Assembly: GCF_016735595.1 (NCBI RefSeq)
Contig: NZ_JAERRB010000007.1
Coordinates: forward strand, 1-64,000
Length of the DNA stretch: 64,000 bases
Reading direction: 5' to 3'
Origin: Chryseolinea lacunae
GTDB lineage: Bacteria > Bacteroidota > Bacteroidia > Cytophagales > Cyclobacteriaceae
The position numbers were made by a program, and so were the translations under genes. This document shows positions 1-6,460 of this stretch, one piece after another. Each line of letters opens with the position of its first letter. The stretch's first letter is position 1. Under the pieces are notes generated by a model that was not told the DNA's origin, did no database searches, and worked only from the letters and a program-made list of their open reading frames with translations.

Positions 1-124
1 GGGCGTGCGAAGGATTCTGCGCGGCCACTCGCGAAGCCCTTGACTTATTTGGAGCGGTGGCTACCTTTGCCTAGTAGGAAGGAATCCCTAGCTCAACTGT
101 CAGATCAAGTACTAGCTATTACAT

Positions 125-1243
125 TTAAAAGACAGGCTCCACACTCACAATCTCAATCTCTTCTTCACGTCCTTTCAACTTCACAACACCTAATTTGTCG
201 ATCTTATAACCAGGCAACCCATTCATCGCCGCAATCACCGTGTCTGACACCAGCAGGTTTTTATGGTACTCGTTGCACAGGCTTTGGATGCGGGCGGCGG
301 TGTTGAGGGTGTCGCCGTGGTAGGCAATGTCTTTTTTGATTTCGCCAATTTCTACGGCCGCCACAATGCCCATGTGAACGCCCGCTTTGAAGAGGGGCAG
401 GGTGCCGTATTTGTCGAGGTAGTATTTCGATTTTTCGTGGAATCGTTTTTCGCATTCAAAATAGAAGCGGATAAAGGTGGCGTTGTCGAGGCCATACTGC
501 ATGGGCCATGTGAGCACAATTTCGTCGCCCACGTATTGATAGATTTCGGTGTGGACGGTGCGGATGGCGAAGTTGATGTCGAGGAAGCTGTCTTGTATGA
601 GTGCGCTATATTTCAAATGGCCCAGTCGTTCGGCGAGGGTGGTCGAGCCCTTCAGGTCCATGAACATAAAAATGCGATGCTCTTCCTTGGGGTTTCTGTA
701 TTTTCCGAACAGCAGGGGAATGACCACCCCAGGCCCGAATTTTTTGTTCACCATGTTGATCACGCTGATCAGGAGGGTCATGAAGAAGTAGTAGAAAATG
801 AGCAGGTGAAACGTGGACCGGAACAATTCTTCATTGTCGGGCATGGGGTTGCCCATGACGGCGCTCATAAACCCGTTGGTATACACGCTTCGGGTAATGG
901 TGATGATGGCGATGATGCCTGCCAGTGAGATGCCGGTTTTGATGAATAGCACCTTGCCCAGCGATTTGTTTCTGAAATAGCCTTGAAATAGATAGTAGTC
1001 GGCAAGGCCCAGGATGAGGCCATACACAATGCCAATGCTCACGGCCAGGATCAGTAGACCCTTCAGGTCGTAGGCTGCAGGCACGTGGTTCACCTTCGAC
1101 GTCATCAGGTCGTGCAGGTACAGGATGACTGTGAGAAAAATATTGGCAGCGATCCAGAAATTGATCTGAATCGACACAAAGGTTAGTGCGGGGTAGCGTG
1201 AGCTAAGGGCTTTAGCCCAAAAGGTGTATTCTCTCTGCGACAT
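125..1243 (-). CDS. Membrane-anchored class III adenylate/guanylate cyclase
   Basis: The 372-residue protein has about four hydrophobic segments in its N-terminal half (roughly residues 22-45, 62-82, 98-118 and 143-165) followed by a cytoplasmic class III cyclase homology domain from about residue 188. The domain shows the metal-binding aspartate in FMDLKGST (Asp196), the second metal site and turn YVGDEIV (Asp240), and the GDTLNTAARIQ helix typical of the family. It should convert ATP (or GTP) to a cyclic nucleotide; substrate choice cannot be read from the sequence. The start is the first ATG of the frame. It lies 65 bp downstream of the DUF3667 gene on the same strand and could share its transcript. 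Domain assignment is firm; the signal sensed by the membrane part is unknown. Confidence 0.88.
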   Translation of the reverse strand: MSQREYTFWAKALSSRYPALTFVSIQINFWIAANIFLTVILYLHDLMTSKVNHVPAAYDLKGLLILAVSIGIVYGLILGLADYYLFQGYFRNKSLGKVLFIKTGISLAGIIAIITITRSVYTNGFMSAVMGNPMPDNEELFRSTFHLLIFYYFFMTLLISVINMVNKKFGPGVVIPLLFGKYRNPKEEHRIFMFMDLKGSTTLAERLGHLKYSALIQDSFLDINFAIRTVHTEIYQYVGDEIVLTWPMQYGLDNATFIRFYFECEKRFHEKSKYYLDKYGTLPLFKAGVHMGIVAAVEIGEIKKDIAYHGDTLNTAARIQSLCNEYHKNLLVSDTVIAAMNGLPGYKIDKLGVVKLKGREEEIEIVSVEPVF

Positions 1244-1308
1244 TCATCCACTCTTTTTCGTTTCTGCATCTTCGCCATATACGGGCATGCCGGGTCGGTA
1301 GTTGGGGG

Positions 1309-2040
1309 TCAGTGCATAAAGATCGCGTCGGCGAGCAATCCCAACAGCCATGTCGCAAGTGAAAATGTGATCATTCCCAGGGTGTAGGCGCCAAGCGCTT
1401 TCCCGTAGCTAAGGGCTTTCTTCTCATCAAAAAACTGCGCGATGGCCCACATTGCGTAGAGAAAGAAAAGAGCTGCCGAAACTTGCATCAGGTGTGTTTT
1501 TATCAGGCCCTCCACGATGCCAAAAAAAGAAAAGAACAACATGCCCACGCCCATCACGAAACACAAAAGGATCACAATTTCAAAAATGTTATAACCATAC
1601 TTTTTGAAAAACAGGTTTAGCCAGAACGCAATGAATACGCCCAGAATGATATTCGCATAGCCGTAGTGCGTGGTGATCCATCTGGCGATGGCTACTGACG
1701 GTGAATTTTCAGGAATGTGTGCGTTGCTTAATTTAATGTAGCCATCTTCGATGTGAAAAAAGTGTGTGACGATGGAATAGATCAACGACGTGACAACAAT
1801 GAAGATGATGGGCTTCACCAGTCGGCTTCTGTTTTCGGAGATAAATTCCCGCACAATTTTTCCGGGCCTGATCAGGAGTTCCTTTACGGTGAAAAAAAAA
1901 CCTTTTTCAACGTGCAGCACGTGTTGTATTTCATGTACGATATAGTGCCAATCAATCCTTTTCAGTTTGGCGGGGTACCCACAGTTGGAACAAAAGTTGT
2001 CTTGTATGGTGTGGCTACAGTTTTTGCAAGTTGTGGTCAT
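1309..2040 (-). CDS. DUF3667 family membrane protein with N-terminal zinc ribbon
   Basis: This 243-residue protein starts with a small zinc ribbon (Cys5, Cys8, Cys17, Cys20, two CxxC pairs), followed by an amphipathic stretch containing FFFTVKELLIRPG and then about four transmembrane helices (residues ~90-110, 125-145, 150-175, 180-235). This layout matches the DUF3667 family, which is common in Bacteroidota and has no known function. It is the first gene upstream of the cyclase, 65 bp apart. A 9-bp inverted repeat lies in its upstream region (2076-2111). A role as a membrane-associated accessory protein is a guess only. Confidence 0.8.
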   Translation of the reverse strand: MTTTCKNCSHTIQDNFCSNCGYPAKLKRIDWHYIVHEIQHVLHVEKGFFFTVKELLIRPGKIVREFISENRSRLVKPIIFIVVTSLIYSIVTHFFHIEDGYIKLSNAHIPENSPSVAIARWITTHYGYANIILGVFIAFWLNLFFKKYGYNIFEIVILLCFVMGVGMLFFSFFGIVEGLIKTHLMQVSAALFFLYAMWAIAQFFDEKKALSYGKALGAYTLGMITFSLATWLLGLLADAIFMH

Positions 2041-2075
2041 CGGTCAGGGTCAGGAATTTGAGAGCTGAGGTAAGG

Positions 2076-2111
2076 AACATACGTTTGCATTACATGATTT
2101 ATACGTATGTT
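2076..2111. promoter_or_regulatory. 9-bp inverted repeat upstream of the DUF3667 gene
   Basis: AACATACGT (2076-2084) and ACGTATGTT (2103-2111) are perfect inverted copies separated by 18 bp. The site is 36 bp upstream of the DUF3667 start and could be an operator or a leader hairpin. On the plus strand the left arm overlaps an exact TAnnTTTG element (2080-2087), although no plus-strand gene follows. The repeat is visible; the function is inference. Confidence 0.35.
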
Positions 2112-2204
2112 GTCTGCCTTTTTTTATCTGCTTTCCAAAGTAAGCACTCCCGGCAGATTATCCAAAAACAGGAAGAGGCTTCTAGTAGTGGGGCACCGTG
2201 TGGA

Positions 2205-2963
2205 TCAAATCTCATTCATCCCTGTCAGAATCAGGGAATCATTTTCGCCCACCACAATGGTGTGCTCATGCTGGGCCACAAAGCCGCCGCGATTGCCCAG
2301 CAGGGTCCAGCCATCTTGTGTGGTTTGGGCAAACGTTGACGCGGTGGAGATAAAGGTCTCGACCGCCACTACTGAATTTCGTTTGAAGCGGGTGGTGTTG
2401 TTCCGGTCCCTGAAGTTGGCAATCTCGTGTGGCGCCTCATGCAGGCTTCGGCCGATGCCATGACCGGTCAGGTTTTTGATGACCTTGTAGCCCGACCGTT
2501 TGGCCTCGGTTTCAATTAAATGGCCGATATCCGAAATGCGCACGCCCGACTTTATGTTGGCGATTGCTTTTCGCAAAATGCGCTTCGAAGCGTCCACCAG
2601 GGGTTGATGTTGGTTGGTGTCTTCGCCCAGCACAAACGAGCCACCGTTGTCTGACCAGAATCCGTCAAGCTCTGCCGACACGTCGATATTGATGAGGTCG
2701 CCTTCGCGGATAATTTTTGAAGCACTGGGAATGCCGTGGGCAATTTCGTTATTCACGCTAATGCACGTCCACCCGGGAAAGCCGTAGGTGAGGCGCGGCG
2801 CCGACCGGGCATTGAAGTCGCGAAGAATTTGTCCGCCAAAGTCGTCCAGCTGTTTGGTGGTCATGCCGGGTCTGGCATAATTTCTCATTTCTTTCAGCGT
2901 CACGGCAACGGCCTCGCTGGCGGTTTGCATGCCGGTTAGTTCTGATTGCTTCGTGATGGACAT
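2205..2963 (-). CDS. map: Type I methionine aminopeptidase
   Basis: The 252-residue protein removes the initiator methionine from nascent proteins in the cytoplasm. It has the pita-bread fold signatures and all metal ligands: two aspartates in the segment IDVSAELDGFWSDNGG, the histidine of GHGIGR, the glutamate of VAVETF and the C-terminal glutamate in QHEHT. An in-frame start 60 bp further upstream exists, but the homologous part begins at MSITKQSELTGM, which matches the usual type I start, so 2963 was chosen. Unusually for map it does not sit in the ribosomal protein/secY operon; it lies alone between a flavodoxin-like gene and DUF3667, so it may be a second, stand-alone copy. Confidence 0.93.
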   Translation of the reverse strand: MSITKQSELTGMQTASEAVAVTLKEMRNYARPGMTTKQLDDFGGQILRDFNARSAPRLTYGFPGWTCISVNNEIAHGIPSASKIIREGDLINIDVSAELDGFWSDNGGSFVLGEDTNQHQPLVDASKRILRKAIANIKSGVRISDIGHLIETEAKRSGYKVIKNLTGHGIGRSLHEAPHEIANFRDRNNTTRFKRNSVVAVETFISTASTFAQTTQDGWTLLGNRGGFVAQHEHTIVVGENDSLILTGMNEI

Positions 2964-3056
2964 AGGTGCTGTTGTGGAGTCAAAGACGTCCACAAGATTA
3001 GCAAATTCAGAATTCAAGGACAAATCTCACCGGCGCGAGAGGGTCGTGGCAATGTT

Positions 3057-3599
3057 TCAGAGCGGCACGGGCTGGTGGTCGAGGATGGCTTCTGTAAAGG
3101 CGTTCAGTCTTGCGTCGAAGGTTTTCCAGTCTTGGGGACTCACGCGATAGGGTGTGGTGTATTTAACTTTGTTTTTCTGTTCGGCGGGCAACAGGTCGTT
3201 CACCCAGAACTCTTCGAGGGCAATTGGTTTTTTTGACGTCAGCTTTTCGAGGGAAAGGGCGAGTATTTCTTTTTGGCCGGGTCGTCCACCACACAGGGTG
3301 GCAAAGGCATAGTGGTTCAGTTCACTGCTGGCGTCTTGCAGGTAGGTGGCCATGGGGGAGGCAATCAGTCCGGCCCACACCGGCGCGCAAAAGATCACCA
3401 CATCAAATTCAGACAACACAACGTCGGGTTTGCGTATTTTGGCCGGGCGACGGAAAACAAATTCCATCAGCATGGTGAACGTGTTTCGTTTTCGCAATTC
3501 TTCAATGGGAATGGCCGGGCAATCCAAACGGCGTTGGAGCTCACGCATCAGCAGGGCGTTGTTGCCTGTGTAGGAATAATAGACGATGACAGTTTTCAT
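3057..3599 (-). CDS. Flavodoxin family protein
   Basis: The 180-residue protein opens with MKTVIVYYSYTGNNALL, the FMN phosphate-binding loop of flavodoxins (S/T-x-T-G-N), and continues with the FCAPVWAGLIASPM segment that forms the second FMN-contacting loop, and LCGGRPGQKE. It should bind FMN and act as a small electron carrier or NAD(P)H-quinone oxidoreductase-like enzyme in the cytoplasm. A longer reading frame upstream gives 33 extra residues with no resemblance to the family, so the ATG at 3599 was chosen because the flavin loop then begins at residue 2. It is followed after 93 bp by map on the same strand. The redox partner is unknown. Confidence 0.85.
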   Translation of the reverse strand: MKTVIVYYSYTGNNALLMRELQRRLDCPAIPIEELRKRNTFTMLMEFVFRRPAKIRKPDVVLSEFDVVIFCAPVWAGLIASPMATYLQDASSELNHYAFATLCGGRPGQKEILALSLEKLTSKKPIALEEFWVNDLLPAEQKNKVKYTTPYRVSPQDWKTFDARLNAFTEAILDHQPVPL

Positions 3600-3729
3600 A
3601 GCGGTCGGTTTTTGAAGTGATGAGGCGTTGTTTGCATAATAAAAGTAACAGCCACATTCGCCGTGCGCGATGACTTTCGTTTGCCTGCAAGACGACAATT
3701 GTCATCCCGAACCAGAGGCTCACGTTTCT

Positions 3730-4230
3730 TTAGTAAAGTACTCTCAGTCGGGTGTTGCGTCTTATTTTTATTTTGTTCCGGATAAAAAGTTTCAAGAGCA
3801 GCCCGGTGCCGATGGCCGTGCCGCTAATGATGAGGGTTTGCCTGTTGAACTCTTCGTTGTTGATGACGTCCAGCACCAGATAACCAGCGCCCGCCAGCAG
3901 CAACAGTTGGGCAGGTTTGTAGCGAAGCCACCACCGCGTTTTTTCATCGATGTGAAGGGCGGTGATTTTGGTGATGTGAATTTTATAACCGCGGAACACG
4001 ATGGCACTGTCTTCAAAGGCCAGGATGGTGTCGGTCACTTTTGAATGGCGATCGGTGTAGTAGGTAATTTCGTCGCCCACGTCGTAGTAGACATTTTTGT
4101 TCCTGTTTTTCTTTTGCAGCATGAGGTGCTGGCCAAAGGCGTTGGAGCAGGCGAGGAGCAGGATCAATGCAGCGAATATGCAGCTTTGGTAGGGTATGAA
4201 TTTTTTTAATACGCCGGTCGCAGCGATCAT
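3730..4230 (-). CDS. Hypothetical exported/membrane protein
   Basis: This 166-residue protein begins with a short lysine-containing N-terminus and a hydrophobic core (about residues 16-32, ending ...ACSNAFGQ) that looks like a cleavable signal peptide. It continues with a polar beta-rich region (~36-100, DVGDEITYYTDRHSK) and a second hydrophobic segment (~107-146). The pattern of small Bacteroidota proteins with a mature start like QHLMLQKK and a C-terminal membrane hairpin fits, but no named family is recognised. It stands between the flavodoxin gene and the PQQ dehydrogenase gene, all on the minus strand. Confidence 0.65.
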   Translation of the reverse strand: MIAATGVLKKFIPYQSCIFAALILLLACSNAFGQHLMLQKKNRNKNVYYDVGDEITYYTDRHSKVTDTILAFEDSAIVFRGYKIHITKITALHIDEKTRWWLRYKPAQLLLLAGAGYLVLDVINNEEFNRQTLIISGTAIGTGLLLKLFIRNKIKIRRNTRLRVLY

Positions 4231-4366
4231 GGTGTGGTCGTAGGTTTCGCGGCGCGTGGTGGTGCCCTGCGTGGTGAAGGTTAATCTTGGTAGAGATGGT
4301 GTGAAGGAGGGAAAAGTTTTAAGTGGTCCCGCGTTTCACATTAACCGTCATCGCCTGACGGCGCCG

Positions 4367-6121
4367 TCACTTCACCTTCTCCGCTTTCACGATCTTGTAA
4401 ATCTTCCCGTCATACTTTGTCAACACATATAATTCCCCTTGCGCATCGCGACCCAAACGCATGTCGACACGGCTCAGCCCTGACCTGGACAGCAGCGTGG
4501 TTTCTTTGCCGTTGAGACGCACGTGCAGGCGGTGAAGGTCGGCAAGTTTTGCGTTGCGTAATTGTGCCACGTCGGTGATGAACAGCTTGCCCTTGGCAAT
4601 GTCGCCCAGGATATATTTTCCCGCGAAGGCCGGAATGGCTTTGCCTGTGTATTCAAATCCACCCACCATCGCGAAACCTTCGTCGTGATCGTATTGCACC
4701 ACCGGATAAACCAAACCGTTAATAGAGTCGTTGGCAGGCAGGGGATAGGCACGGTTGATGTCGCCTTCGGTGTCGATCGCAAAGCTGCCTTCGCGTATGG
4801 GCCATCCGTGGTTCTTGCCCTTCTGCACGCGATAGACCGCTTCCACATGATGCTGACCAATGTTGCCCGCCAGCATTTCGCCAGAGCGCAGCCATGTGAG
4901 GCGGTGTGGATTGCGAAAGCCATAGGCAAAGATCTCTTTCACCGCGCCGTCTTCTTTCACAAACGGATTGCTGGCGGGAATGCCATAGTGCCCGTTCTTG
5001 CTGTTGGTGCCCAAGGGGTCTATTCTGAAAATCGATCCCAGGTAGCAGCGCTCGTTTCCGACCAGAAACGGAAAACCATGCTCCACACATCCCGCGTCGC
5101 CTATGCCGATATAAAGAAGTCCATAGTCTTCGTCTTTGGGTTTTGCATTGGGATTGAAGGTGAGCTCCTGCATGCCGTGCATGCCCGTCACCATTTCGGC
5201 GCGGAAAATTTCGCGGCTTGTGCCGGAGAAGGGAACCTTGTCGGGCGTGGTGGTTTTCCATTCGGTAACCACCCATTGAACGGTGCTGGGAATGGAGTCG
5301 GCAAACGTGAAGTCGGCGGGTTTGCTTCGCGGCGGTTCGGTATGGGCGGTATATAGCAAGCCGTTCGCGTTAAACTCCGGGTGGAAGGCAAAGCTGCCAA
5401 AGCCCGTGGCCATGCCCGGCTCGCTCACAAACGCGGGCTTCTCTTTTGTCATGTCCAGGTAGGGCTGTGTTTTTCCGTTCTCTACCAGATAGAGCGTTCC
5501 GCGCAGGTCAACCACATAGAAGCCGCCGCGGGGAGCCGATTGAAATTTCGTGATCCGTGTTTGCAGTCCCTCAAACGTAACACCCTTCCGCGTCGACGCC
5601 GGCATCTGTGTGATCAGTTCCAGGTCCACACGCAGGTCGGCCATGGGTATCGAATCGGGGAACGGATCTTTGATGGCCGTGAGCGTGTCGTAGTGATTCA
5701 CGGGCAGGCGTTTGTGTTTGGTGTTGATGTAGGCCAGCAGATTGTCCACCTCGTCGGCTTTCAGGTGTGCGAACGACGGCATGGTGACTTTAAAGTTTTC
5801 TTTCATGTCGAGCGCCCTGAACTCCTTCCGGTCCATGTAACTCTGCGAGTTGTTGATGAACCCCGCGATCCAGGCTTTCGAAAGTGTGTCGTGTGTCACG
5901 CCCGCGAGGTTGGGGCCAATGCCATCGAGCCGGAAGTTGTGGCAGGCGCTGCAGTGTTTTTCGAACAATGCCTCGCCTTGGTGGATGGCTTCGGCGCTGG
6001 AGAGATAGGGCGCGTCATCTTTGTTTTTTGTGCAGGAGGTAAACGCGGTGAGCGCGAACAGCAGTAACGACGAAATGGTGCGTGTGCGTTTTGAGCTGAG
6101 GAAAAATCGAGTCATGATCAA
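4367..6121 (-). CDS. Lipoprotein with cytochrome c domain fused to a PQQ-type sugar dehydrogenase domain
   Basis: The 584-residue protein has a lipoprotein signal (lipobox TAFTSC, Cys30). A single mono-haem cytochrome c domain follows, with CSACH at residues 57-61 and a probable axial methionine in VTMPSF (Met114). From about residue 160 to the end there is a six-bladed beta-propeller of the soluble glucose/sorbosone dehydrogenase type, with blade motifs such as GLLYIGIGDAG, FAYGFRNPHRLTW and NHGWPIREG. It should oxidise a sugar or sugar-like substrate with bound PQQ and pass electrons to its own haem, anchored in the periplasm or on the cell surface. No PQQ synthesis genes are in the window. 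The substrate is unknown; the domain calls are firm. Confidence 0.88.
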   Translation of the reverse strand: MIMTRFFLSSKRTRTISSLLLFALTAFTSCTKNKDDAPYLSSAEAIHQGEALFEKHCSACHNFRLDGIGPNLAGVTHDTLSKAWIAGFINNSQSYMDRKEFRALDMKENFKVTMPSFAHLKADEVDNLLAYINTKHKRLPVNHYDTLTAIKDPFPDSIPMADLRVDLELITQMPASTRKGVTFEGLQTRITKFQSAPRGGFYVVDLRGTLYLVENGKTQPYLDMTKEKPAFVSEPGMATGFGSFAFHPEFNANGLLYTAHTEPPRSKPADFTFADSIPSTVQWVVTEWKTTTPDKVPFSGTSREIFRAEMVTGMHGMQELTFNPNAKPKDEDYGLLYIGIGDAGCVEHGFPFLVGNERCYLGSIFRIDPLGTNSKNGHYGIPASNPFVKEDGAVKEIFAYGFRNPHRLTWLRSGEMLAGNIGQHHVEAVYRVQKGKNHGWPIREGSFAIDTEGDINRAYPLPANDSINGLVYPVVQYDHDEGFAMVGGFEYTGKAIPAFAGKYILGDIAKGKLFITDVAQLRNAKLADLHRLHVRLNGKETTLLSRSGLSRVDMRLGRDAQGELYVLTKYDGKIYKIVKAEKVK

Positions 6122-6460
6122 CTAAAGTTTTTTGTACATCCATGGCAGCCGGACCAGGCCAAAGGATGTGGTTTCGATTGGTGCTACAGCCGATACTCTG
6201 AAGGAGACATGAAGCGACAACACCTAATCAAAGAAAGTTAAAAAATCGGCGAATACGCAAGAATGTGCGTGTGTTTTTGCAGTGCCCTTGCGCGTTGCTG
6301 TGCGTGTGTTGAACACACCGCTTAAAGGTGGAGTTATTGGAATAAAATAAAGCCGCGCAACGGACAACGCTAGTGCACAACGACTCTGGATGCACACGCA
6401 CACAGTATGCAGGCTTTGGTTGGACAACGTCTAGCGCACAGCGCCATGATCATCACTTTT
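6122..6460. other. Non-coding gap with short direct and inverted repeats
   Basis: These 339 bases between two minus-strand genes contain no convincing gene; a 67-codon minus-strand frame (6224-6427) lacks family signals. The region holds a 12-bp direct repeat TGTGCGTGTGTT, an inverted copy of ten of its bases, and a 21-bp imperfect direct repeat around 6362 and 6421. It should contain the promoter of the PQQ dehydrogenase gene at its left end and the 3' end of the patatin transcript at its right end. Confidence 0.5.
6263..6442. repeat. Cluster of short repeats (TGTGCGTGTGTT x2 plus inverted copy; GGACAACG...CTAG x2)
   Basis: TGTGCGTGTGTT occurs at 6263-6274 and 6298-6309, and CACACGCACA at 6393-6402 is the reverse complement of its first ten bases. 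GGACAACGCTAGTGCACA (from 6362) is repeated with small changes from 6422. The arms can pair over 85-140 bases, so the region could form a folded RNA or be a degenerate dispersed repeat. Confidence 0.5.

Noticed and set aside
1-124. A plus-strand frame open at the left edge, ending with TAG at 72-74 (about 23 codons).
   Set aside because: Too short to tell a gene end from chance; nothing recognisable in it.
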